Below are positions 1 to 5,521 of a stretch of 5,737 nt of DNA, piece by piece (positions within the stretch are counted from its first letter, which is position 1; each line of letters starts with the position of its first letter). The DNA is from Thermodesulfovibrionales bacterium (GTDB taxonomy: Bacteria; Nitrospirota; Thermodesulfovibrionia; Thermodesulfovibrionales; Dissulfurispiraceae), in assembly GCA_021129835.1 (NCBI GenBank), contig JAJOKM010000171.1, positions 1 to 5,737 on the forward strand, read 5' to 3'. Under the pieces are notes generated by a model, which saw nothing but the letters and a program-made list of their open reading frames with translations, did not search any database and was not told the DNA's origin. The translations under genes and the position numbers were made by a program.

Positions 1-29
1 TTGCCACGCCCTTCGGGCTCGCAATGACA
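1..29. repeat. Imperfect palindrome, probable end of a dispersed intergenic repeat
   Basis: The first bases form an imperfect hairpin. TTGC (1-4) pairs with GCAA (21-24), and GCCC (8-11) pairs with GGGC (15-18) around a 3-nt TTC loop, with a small asymmetric bulge between the two stems. The trailing AATGACA completes a pattern (GCCCTTCGGGC then TCGCAATGACA) that resembles short REP-like elements scattered in many copies between genes in several bacterial lineages. That resemblance is from memory; only one copy is in the window. The element is probably cut by the left window edge. There is no U-tract after the stem, so it is not an obvious terminator. Confidence 0.5.
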
Positions 30-69
30 TTTTTATGCCCTTTTGTGCGCTGAAAGCAGATGTAGGTTT

Positions 70-107
70 CATTTTGCATTCTGCATTTTGCGATGAGCGA
101 TAGCGAT
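70..107. repeat. Heptanucleotide tandem repeat followed by GCGAT microrepeats
   Basis: Three consecutive 7-bp units, CATTTTG (70-76), CATTCTG (77-83) and CATTTTG (84-90), are followed by GCGAT at 90-94, 97-101 and 103-107. The block ends 14 nt before the queD start codon and just ahead of its ribosome binding site, AAGGTGA (112-118). It occupies the place where a promoter or leader would be expected, but I see no convincing -35/-10 pair in 30-121. It could be a slippage-prone short repeat or the remnant of a dispersed element. Confidence 0.5.
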
Positions 108-121
108 TAACAAGGTGACTT

Positions 122-499
122 ATGTATGAATTAATGGTAGAGACAGGATTTGCATCAGCCCATACATTAAAAGGTTATAAAGGGAAATGCGAAAATTTAC
201 ATGGACACAACTGGAGGGTTCAGGTATATGTGACAACAGAGAAATTAAATGAGCTTGATATTGCCATTGACTTCCATGACCTGAAAAAGATAACTGGCGA
301 GGTCGTATCACAACTAGACCACAAATTTCTCAATGAAGTGTTTCCCTTTACGGAGAGAAATCCATCATCGGAAAATATTGCTCGCTGGATATTTGATTCC
401 CTGAAAAAAAGGTTAACGGAATATAAAAATATAAAGGTTTCTGCTGTAGCGATATGGGAATCAGAAACTGCTTCAGCAACATACTACGAAGAAGATTAG
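122..499 (+). CDS. queD: 6-carboxy-5,6,7,8-tetrahydropterin synthase (QueD/PTPS family)
   Basis: This 125-residue protein has the length and motifs of bacterial QueD. The enzyme converts 7,8-dihydroneopterin triphosphate to 6-carboxytetrahydropterin, the second step of 7-deazaguanine (preQ0/queuosine) synthesis in the cytoplasm. The three zinc ligands are visible as His14 (FASAH) and His27/His29 (LHGHNW). Cys23, four residues before the first His of that pair, matches the catalytic Cys. Asp66-His67 (LDHKFLN) fit the catalytic Asp/His pair, Glu84 sits in the PSSENIAR segment, and Glu113 (WES) is the pterin-anchoring Glu expected near the C-terminus. The start is supported by AAGGTGA at 112-118; Met5 is a possible but less likely alternative. 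A close relative, eukaryotic-type 6-pyruvoyltetrahydropterin synthase, is less likely given the short QueD-like form with Cys23 in the CxxxHGH motif. No queC, queE or queF is in the window. The next gene starts 14 nt downstream and is probably co-transcribed. Confidence 0.93.
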   Translation: MYELMVETGFASAHTLKGYKGKCENLHGHNWRVQVYVTTEKLNELDIAIDFHDLKKITGEVVSQLDHKFLNEVFPFTERNPSSENIARWIFDSLKKRLTEYKNIKVSAVAIWESETASATYYEED

Positions 500-513
500 G
501 GAGATATTTATTA

Positions 514-1857
514 ATGGGTGCAGAACTTACAGTGAAACTTATCGAGATCGCCCTAAATAAGGGCGTTGATGAAGCAGAAGCTTATGTGAGGGAATCAAAA
601 AATCTGAGCATAGAGGTTAAAAAGCAGCAGATAGATACCATCGAGTCGTCAGTGACTGCAGGATATTGCATCAGGGTTGTTAAAGACAGCCGCCTAGGCT
701 TTTCTTATTCCACGAATCCTGATGAAATAAAGGCCGTCGCTGAAAAAGCAATTGAGGCATCAAAATACTCTGAGCCCGATAGTCACATCGGTCTGCCTCT
801 GAAGGCTGAACCGTTGAATATGACCAGCGTCGAAGTATTCGACAATAATATAACTTTGCTATCTGAAAATGATGCCATAGATCAGGTGTTTCTTATCGAA
901 AGCTCTGCTCTCAGAGAGGACAAGAGCATCAAAAAGATCAGAAGGGCATCAGGAAGCTTTACTATAAGCAATACATATATTATGAACTCTCGCGGCATCA
1001 ATCTGCATTACCCATCTACTGTATGTTCTGCCAGTATAATGGCGATTGCCGAGGAAGGCAATGATAGCCAGATAGGATGGGACTATGAAGGAAGCAGGTT
1101 CTTAAGAAATATATCATTTGAGCAGGTTGGCAGAAATGCTGCCAAAAGGGCAGTGCAGCTACTTAAATCAAGAAAGATAACCCCTATAAAGGGATTTGTC
1201 CTTTTGGATAATTTGGTCTCCTCTGGATTTTTGGGTATACTTTCATCATCTCTTTCCGCTGAATCTGTGCAGAAGAAAAAGTCCATATTCGTTGGGAAAA
1301 TGGGCGAGTTAGTATTTAATCAGCGATTTAACATAATAGATAGTGGACTGCTTGATGAAAAACCTGGCAGCAAACCTGTGGATGACGAAGGCGTTCCTAC
1401 AACAAGCAAAACCCTGATTGAAGGGGGCATTTTAAGCGGTTTTTTACATAATACTTATACAGCCAAAGTAAATGGGGAAATGTCAACAGGCAATGCAGTG
1501 AGGGGTGGTTTTAGAGATCTTCCATCGGTTGGTCCCACAAATTTTTACATAGAACCTGTTTCAAAAGAACATACAGGTAATATAGAAAAGACCATAAAAA
1601 TGGTAGATAAAGGTCTATATGTCACCGAAACAATGGGTATGCACACAGCAAATCCCATCACTGGGGAGTTTTCTGTTGGCGCATCCGGACTTTGGATAGA
1701 AAATGGGGAAATAAAATATCCAGTAAAAGAGGCGGTTATTTCTGGGAACATTCTCCACCTGTTTAAAAATGTGGTTATCATTGGTGATGATCTGAAATTT
1801 TATGGCAACATAGGCTCTCCGTTCATCTTAATAGAAGGAATTGATATTAGCGGGTGA
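514..1857 (+). CDS. pmbA: TldD/PmbA family protein, PmbA (TldE)-type subunit
   Basis: This 447-residue protein matches the three-part TldD/PmbA fold: an N-terminal region (about 1-90), a central domain (about 110-215) and a conserved C-terminal domain (about 220-447). The C-terminal hallmarks are VDDEGVPT (289-296), STGNAVR (324-330), PTNF (341-344), ANPITGEFSVGASG (379-392) and an IGDD segment (423-426). The TldD zinc motif HExxxH is absent, which places it with PmbA/TldE, the non-zinc partner that pairs with TldD in E. coli. That complex matures microcin B17 and degrades the antitoxin CcdA; related pairs trim other modified peptides. Those roles are family knowledge, and the substrate here is unknown. 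No TldD is in the window, but the two genes are also unlinked in E. coli. The ATG at 514 was chosen because AGGGAG (498-503) sits 10 nt upstream and family alignment begins there. An in-frame ATG at 454 would add 20 basic residues and overlap queD by 46 nt. The gene has no signal peptide. Confidence 0.9.
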   Translation: MGAELTVKLIEIALNKGVDEAEAYVRESKNLSIEVKKQQIDTIESSVTAGYCIRVVKDSRLGFSYSTNPDEIKAVAEKAIEASKYSEPDSHIGLPLKAEPLNMTSVEVFDNNITLLSENDAIDQVFLIESSALREDKSIKKIRRASGSFTISNTYIMNSRGINLHYPSTVCSASIMAIAEEGNDSQIGWDYEGSRFLRNISFEQVGRNAAKRAVQLLKSRKITPIKGFVLLDNLVSSGFLGILSSSLSAESVQKKKSIFVGKMGELVFNQRFNIIDSGLLDEKPGSKPVDDEGVPTTSKTLIEGGILSGFLHNTYTAKVNGEMSTGNAVRGGFRDLPSVGPTNFYIEPVSKEHTGNIEKTIKMVDKGLYVTETMGMHTANPITGEFSVGASGLWIENGEIKYPVKEAVISGNILHLFKNVVIIGDDLKFYGNIGSPFILIEGIDISG

Positions 1858-1894
1858 GCAGTCGATAGCCCTTAACTAACGGTCAAAAATTCTG

Positions 1895-1923
1895 TTCTTT
1901 TGATGACAATCGCCTCATATAAT
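1895..1923 (+). promoter_or_regulatory. Candidate sigma70-type promoter ahead of the acyl-CoA dehydrogenase gene
   Basis: The 91-nt gap between the pmbA-like gene and the dehydrogenase gene contains a perfect TATAAT at 1918-1923. The hexamer 17 nt upstream is TTCTTT (1895-1900), a poor match to TTGACA, and there is no extended -10 TG. Transcription starting about 7 nt after the -10 would leave a short leader that still includes the AGGAGG ribosome binding site (1937-1942). The gap is AT-rich, so a chance TATAAT is quite possible. A small weak inverted repeat, TCAAAA (1883-1888) and TTTTGA (1898-1903), overlaps the -35 region. Confidence 0.3.
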
Positions 1924-1948
1924 TAAGTATTATACCAGGAGGATCCCT

Positions 1949-3106
1949 ATGGATTATTTTCTGACGGAAGAGCAACAGATGATTCGCGATACCGCCATTC
2001 AGATTGCAGAGGAAGTGATTGTTCCTGCGAGGGCAGATCTGGACGAAAAAGAGGAGTTTCCGAAGGATATAGTAAAAGCACTTGCTCAGTCGGACCTTTT
2101 TAGGCTCTTTGTACCAGAGGAATACGGCGGACTTGGCAAGGGTAGTTTTGATCTCTGTATAGCCATTGAAGAGCTCTCAAAGGCATGTCTTGGGGTATCA
2201 ACAACATATGCAGCAACCGCCCTCGGCGCATATCCGATTGTGCTTTTTGGCTCTGATGCGCAAAAAAAGAGGTTTCTTCCTGGTATCGCTGAAGGCAAAA
2301 GGTTAGCGGCTTTTGGTCTTACCGAGACGAGCGCAGGAAGCGATATGGGCGGAATTCAGACCACTGCTAAACTCGAGGGATCCCAGTATGTCTTAAATGG
2401 TACGAAGCAATGGATCACCAATGGAGGCGAAGCAGAGATTTACACTATAATTGCAATGACTGATAAGGAAAAAGGGCCGCGGGGTGCATCTGTCTTTATT
2501 GTCGAGAAAGGATATCGCGGTTTTACTTTTGGCAAAAAGGAGAAGAAGCTGGGCATAAGGGCTTCTGCTACAAGAGAGTTGGTATTCAACAATTGCAGGA
2601 TTCCAAAAGAAAACATCCTTGGCAAGGAAGGTAATGGATTTATAGCTGCCCTGAAGACCCTTAACAAAGCAAGGGTGGGAGTGGGTGCACAAGGGGTTGG
2701 AGTGGCACAGGGCGCCTTTGAGGAAGCAGTTAAATTTGCAAAGGAAAGGTATCAATTCGGACATCCTATTATAAATTTCCAGGCGGTTCAGCATATGCTT
2801 GCTGATATGGCAATACAGATTGAGGCTGCAAGGTCGCTCGTTTATTCAGTCGCAAGGCATATAGACAGCGGAGCAAAAGATATATCCAAAGAGTCTGCAA
2901 TTGCCAAGACATTTGCTACCGATATGGCCATGAAGGTTACGGTAGACGCGCTCCAGGTAATGGGCGGCGCAGGATATATGAAAGAGTACCCCCTGGAAAA
3001 GATGATGCGGGATGCAAAGATACTCCAGATTTATGAGGGAACAAATCAGGTACAGAGAAATGTTATTGGGCAGGCAATAATCAAGGAGATGATAAGAAAA
3101 AAATAA
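1949..3106 (+). CDS. Acyl-CoA dehydrogenase, short-chain/butyryl-CoA type
   Basis: At 385 residues this is a full-length FAD-dependent acyl-CoA dehydrogenase, which oxidises acyl-CoA to trans-2-enoyl-CoA and passes electrons to electron-transferring flavoprotein. The helical N-terminal domain spans about 1-118. The beta domain carries the flavin and substrate signature FGLTETSAGSDMGG (122-135) and KQWITNGG (153-160). The C-terminal helical domain has RYQFGHPI (267-274), QVMGGAGY (336-343) and IYEGTNQVQR (361-370). Glu363 in YEGT is in the position of the catalytic base of short- and medium-chain enzymes, rather than the shifted position of long-chain and isovaleryl enzymes. The exact acyl chain cannot be read from sequence. 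AGGAGG at 1937-1942, 6 nt before the ATG, fixes the start. No ETF, thiolase, enoyl-CoA hydratase or CoA ligase is adjacent, so the gene is isolated from its pathway. The stop codon overlaps an ATG (TAATG), and pgpA starts 23 nt later. Confidence 0.93.
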   Translation: MDYFLTEEQQMIRDTAIQIAEEVIVPARADLDEKEEFPKDIVKALAQSDLFRLFVPEEYGGLGKGSFDLCIAIEELSKACLGVSTTYAATALGAYPIVLFGSDAQKKRFLPGIAEGKRLAAFGLTETSAGSDMGGIQTTAKLEGSQYVLNGTKQWITNGGEAEIYTIIAMTDKEKGPRGASVFIVEKGYRGFTFGKKEKKLGIRASATRELVFNNCRIPKENILGKEGNGFIAALKTLNKARVGVGAQGVGVAQGAFEEAVKFAKERYQFGHPIINFQAVQHMLADMAIQIEAARSLVYSVARHIDSGAKDISKESAIAKTFATDMAMKVTVDALQVMGGAGYMKEYPLEKMMRDAKILQIYEGTNQVQRNVIGQAIIKEMIRKK

Positions 3107-3123
3107 TGCAATTCTTCGACTAG
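3106..3123 (+). other. Possible 5-codon minicistron between the dehydrogenase gene and pgpA
   Basis: The dehydrogenase stop TAA (3104-3106) shares its last base with an ATG (3106-3108). That ATG opens a five-codon frame ending at TAG (3121-3123), seven bases before the pgpA ATG and in the same frame as pgpA. pgpA has no Shine-Dalgarno sequence of its own; the nearest, AAGGAG (3083-3088), lies inside the dehydrogenase gene. Ribosomes terminating on the dehydrogenase, or on this minicistron, could reinitiate at pgpA. It may equally be chance, since TAATG overlaps are common. Confidence 0.2.
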
Positions 3124-3129
3124 TATAAA

Positions 3130-3588
3130 ATGCCTCCTCAATCGCTATCAAAAATCATTGCTACTGTTTTTTTTGTTGGGTATATCCCTTTTGCCCCAGG
3201 GACATTCGGGAGTCTTGTTGCTGCTATATTTATATGGACTTTTAGGCCTGATGTCCTCGAAACGGTTATTATATTAATAGCGGGGTTTACTATAGGGGTT
3301 TTGGTTTCAAACACTACAGAAAAGGAGTTTGGACAAAAAGATAGCAAGCAGATCGTCATAGATGAGTTTGTTGGCTATTGCGTCGCTATCGCCTTTCTTC
3401 CAATAACAATTGAATATGTTATTGCGGCCTTTTTTCTATTTAGATTTTTCGATATACTGAAGCCACCGCCTATAAGAAATATTGAAAGGATGTTTAGCGG
3501 AGGTTTTGGAATAATGATTGATGATGTAGCGGCAGGGGTGCTTACGAATATAATATTGCAGATTGTTAATATAGTAATAACATGGTAA
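3130..3588 (+). CDS. pgpA: Phosphatidylglycerophosphatase A
   Basis: This 152-residue membrane protein carries all the PgpA signatures: GYIPFAPGTFGSL (17-29), IVIDEFVGY (75-83), FRFFDILKPPPI (104-115) and GGFGIMIDDVAAG (124-136). The acidic residues Asp78, Glu79, Asp131 and Asp132 are the likely metal-binding and catalytic residues. The enzyme dephosphorylates phosphatidylglycerol-3-phosphate to phosphatidylglycerol at the inner membrane. Hydrophobic stretches near residues 8-36, 42-61, 81-107 and 132-151 fit a small polytopic protein. The ATG at 3130 is the first usable start after an in-frame TAG at 3121-3123. It has no clear Shine-Dalgarno sequence, so translation may be coupled to the dehydrogenase gene, whose stop is 23 nt upstream. 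Length is close to the usual 150-170. In many genomes pgpA neighbours cinA and thpR; here thpR follows after 31 nt and cinA is absent. Confidence 0.93.
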   Translation: MPPQSLSKIIATVFFVGYIPFAPGTFGSLVAAIFIWTFRPDVLETVIILIAGFTIGVLVSNTTEKEFGQKDSKQIVIDEFVGYCVAIAFLPITIEYVIAAFFLFRFFDILKPPPIRNIERMFSGGFGIMIDDVAAGVLTNIILQIVNIVITW

Positions 3589-3619
3589 AATCGCGCAGAT
3601 TTGCAGGTAGACTTAGAAG

Positions 3620-4201
3620 ATGAGATGTTTCATATCCATAGAGATGCCTGTCGATATAAAGAGGAAGATCGGCGGTATCATCGAAGATGTTAGGGAGCAT
3701 GTCGGGTATAAATCAAAGGGCATCAGGTGGGTTCCTCCCCAAAATATCCACCTGACACTAAAGTTTCTTGGCGGAGCAAGAGATAATTTGATACCAGAAA
3801 TAGAAAAAGGGCTTTCATTGACATGTATGAATCACAGCCAGTTCAACATCAATATCCGTGGCGTAGATGTATTCCCGAGCTCTAAATATCCCAGCGTATT
3901 GTGGATAGGGATAGATGAATCTGATGAGTTAAAAAGGCTTTATCTGGATATTGAAGAGTCAATGTCTGAATTGGGCATTGAAAAGGAGTCCAGAAGGTTT
4001 TCCCCGCATCTCACAATCGGGCGGATAAAGGACAAAAATGACATTGAACCGGCATTAAAGGAATTATATGTATTTAAAGACACCTTTTTTGGTAATATAG
4101 AAGTGATGGAAATTTTGCTAATGAAAAGCATTTTAAGATCAACAGGGGCAAAGCACTTGAAGGTATCTGTATTTAAATTATCTGAAAAATCATTGACCTG
4201 A
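3620..4201 (+). CDS. thpR: RNA 2',3'-cyclic phosphodiesterase (2'-5' RNA ligase family)
   Basis: This 193-residue protein belongs to the 2H phosphoesterase superfamily. The two diagnostic HxTx motifs are His44-Leu-Thr46 (NIHLTLKFLG) and His130-Leu-Thr132 (SPHLTIGRIK), on either side of a central segment with the family's typical FPS...PSVLWIG pattern (85-97). The N-terminus, MRCFISIEMP, is also characteristic. Family members hydrolyse 2',3'-cyclic phosphate RNA ends and can reversibly form 2'-5' linkages in vitro; the natural substrate is unsettled. The length is slightly above the usual 175-190. The start is the ATG at 3620, preceded by AGGTAG (3605-3610) with 9 nt spacing. The gene follows pgpA by 31 nt, an association seen in other bacteria (often pgpA-cinA-thpR), supporting co-transcription. 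The protein looks cytosolic, with no signal peptide or membrane segment. Confidence 0.93.
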   Translation: MRCFISIEMPVDIKRKIGGIIEDVREHVGYKSKGIRWVPPQNIHLTLKFLGGARDNLIPEIEKGLSLTCMNHSQFNINIRGVDVFPSSKYPSVLWIGIDESDELKRLYLDIEESMSELGIEKESRRFSPHLTIGRIKDKNDIEPALKELYVFKDTFFGNIEVMEILLMKSILRSTGAKHLKVSVFKLSEKSLT

Positions 4202-4222
4202 ATTGTTTATTTCCCTTCAGGT
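4196..4222 (+). other. Inverted repeat spanning the thpR stop codon
   Basis: ACCTGAA (4196-4202) is the exact reverse complement of TTCAGGT (4216-4222), giving a 7-bp stem with a 13-nt loop. The left arm contains the thpR TGA stop. No run of T follows, so it does not look like an intrinsic terminator. It lies 26 nt before the glgC Shine-Dalgarno sequence and could be an mRNA hairpin affecting thpR-glgC stoichiometry, a protein-binding site or chance. Confidence 0.3.
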
Positions 4223-4247
4223 GGAAAACATAACGAGGACTCTACTC

Positions 4248-4256
4248 AGGAGGTGA
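4248..4256 (+). promoter_or_regulatory. Consensus ribosome binding site fixing the GTG start of glgC
   Basis: AGGAGGTGA is a nine-base match to the 16S rRNA anti-Shine-Dalgarno sequence. Its AGGAGG core ends 9 nt before the GTG at 4263. Another GTG at 4258 is out of frame. The site therefore decides the start and predicts strong initiation despite the GTG codon. Confidence 0.85.
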
Positions 4257-4262
4257 AGTGCA

Positions 4263-5492
4263 GTGGCGTATTCTCCGAGGATTTTTGCATTTATTCTTGC
4301 TGGTGGTAAGGGCAAGAGACTCTTCCCTCTGACATCGTTTCGTTCAAAGCCATCTGTTCCGTTTGGTGGTAGATACAGGATAGTGGATTTTGTGCTGAGC
4401 AATTTTGTCAATTCACACATATTCTCTATCTACCTTCTGGTGCAGTATAAGGCCCAGTCTCTTATTGAGCATATAAGACGAAACTGGGTGCTCTCTTCCA
4501 CTATAAGAGACCACTTTGTGACCCTGGTTCCTCCGCAGATGCGCATGGGTCCTGAATGGTTTCAAGGGACTGCAGACGCCGTTTTCCAGAACCTTAATAT
4601 TATAAGGGCTCACAACCCGGAACTGGTCATCATATTTGGTGCAGACCATATCTACAGAATGGATATCCGCCAGATGATAAAATTTCATCTCGAAAAAGGG
4701 GCAGATGTTAGTGTTGCCGCAAGACCCGTTCCGTTAGAAGAGGCAACAGCATTCGGTGTTATTATTACAGATAGCGATAAAAGGATCACGGGATTTCAGG
4801 AGAAACCGAAAGAACCCCAGTCAATGCCTGACTCTCTTGATAGGGCATATGTCTCAATGGGAAATTATATATTTAATATAGATGTTTTGGTTGAGTCATT
4901 AAGGAAGGAGCGTCAGGAAAAGAAGCTCGACTTTGGGGCACATGTCATACCTGATCTGGTCGAAACGAATAAGGTATTTGCCTATGATTTTGCGACAAAT
5001 GTCATTCATGGCTCCAGGGATTTTGAGGAAAAGGGGTATTGGCGTGATGTGGGGACAATACCGGCCTTCTTTGATGCCCATATGGATATGTTAGGTGAGT
5101 CACCTCTGTTTGAACTTGACAATAAATCATGGCCGATTCATCCATCAGCTTACGAAGGTCCTGCTGTGAAGATATTGGATGGTGATATAAAGAACACTAT
5201 TATTGCTGAAGGAACAGTTATTCACAATGCGAGGATACGCAATTCAGTCATTCGAAAAGGGGTCGTTGTTGAAGATGATGTTAGTATTGAAGACTGCATA
5301 ATTATGGACCGAAATGTGATCAAAAAAGGTTGTATCCTTAAAAGGGTAATTGTGGACGAACTGAATATAATAGACAGAGGGGAGCAGTTCGGCTTTGATC
5401 AGGACAGGGATCGCTACCGGTGCCATGTAGACTCATCGGGAATTGCTATAATTCCAAGAGGCGGCGTGATTGAAAAAGGGTTTTATGAGTAA
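4263..5492 (+). CDS. glgC: Glucose-1-phosphate adenylyltransferase (ADP-glucose pyrophosphorylase)
   Basis: This 409-residue enzyme makes ADP-glucose and pyrophosphate from ATP and glucose-1-phosphate, the committed step of bacterial glycogen synthesis. The N-terminal nucleotidyltransferase domain (about 7-280) shows the nucleotide loop LAGGKGKRL (12-20), SKPSVPFGGRYRIVDF (28-43), WFQGTADAV (99-107), GADHIYRMD (126-134, with Asp128 as the likely catalytic Asp), FQEKP (178-182, with Lys181 in the glucose-1-phosphate-binding position) and YWRDVGT (259-265). From about 292 onward, repeated isoleucine- and valine-rich hexapeptides (for example TIIAEGTVIHNARIRNSVI, 312-330) form the left-handed beta-helix used for oligomerisation and allostery. 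Which activator it responds to cannot be read. The length is slightly below E. coli GlgC (about 430). The GTG start is set by AGGAGG at 4248-4253. No glgA, glgB or glgP is adjacent. The catalytic residues argue against a GlgD-like non-catalytic subunit. Confidence 0.95.
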   Translation: MAYSPRIFAFILAGGKGKRLFPLTSFRSKPSVPFGGRYRIVDFVLSNFVNSHIFSIYLLVQYKAQSLIEHIRRNWVLSSTIRDHFVTLVPPQMRMGPEWFQGTADAVFQNLNIIRAHNPELVIIFGADHIYRMDIRQMIKFHLEKGADVSVAARPVPLEEATAFGVIITDSDKRITGFQEKPKEPQSMPDSLDRAYVSMGNYIFNIDVLVESLRKERQEKKLDFGAHVIPDLVETNKVFAYDFATNVIHGSRDFEEKGYWRDVGTIPAFFDAHMDMLGESPLFELDNKSWPIHPSAYEGPAVKILDGDIKNTIIAEGTVIHNARIRNSVIRKGVVVEDDVSIEDCIIMDRNVIKKGCILKRVIVDELNIIDRGEQFGFDQDRDRYRCHVDSSGIAIIPRGGVIEKGFYE

Positions 5493-5521
5493 ACTAGTGT
5501 AGTGTGTCTGAGTTTTGAGTA

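Noticed and set aside
8..18. GCCC-TTC-GGGC hairpin as an intrinsic terminator for a gene left of the window
   Set aside because: No T-tract directly follows the stem on either strand, and the surrounding sequence fits a dispersed repeat better.
1..121. preQ1 or other riboswitch upstream of queD
   Set aside because: I could not find the compact H-type pseudoknot pattern of preQ1 aptamers or any other known aptamer core.
454..513. An in-frame upstream ATG at 454 that would lengthen the pmbA-like protein by 20 residues
   Set aside because: It overlaps queD by 46 nt, lacks a ribosome binding site and adds a basic stretch not typical of the family; ATG 514 has AGGGAG 10 nt upstream.
1883..1903. 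Inverted repeat TCAAAA / TTTTGA after the pmbA-like gene as a terminator
   Set aside because: The stem is six mostly A-T pairs with a 9-nt loop and no T run after it; too weak.
1900..1933. Alternative promoter pairings in the gap before the dehydrogenase gene: TTGATG (1900-1905) with TATAAT (1918-1923), or ATGACA (1903-1908) with TATTAT (1928-1933)
   Set aside because: The first has only a 12-nt spacer. The second has 19 nt and would start transcription inside the AGGAGG ribosome binding site.
2393..2794. A 133-codon open frame on the - strand inside the acyl-CoA dehydrogenase gene
   Set aside because: The + strand gene has unbroken family motifs across this stretch; the antisense translation shows no recognisable domain and is a codon-pattern shadow.
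4413..4688. A 91-codon open frame on the - strand inside glgC
   Set aside because: It lies wholly opposite conserved GlgC motifs and has no recognisable family pattern.
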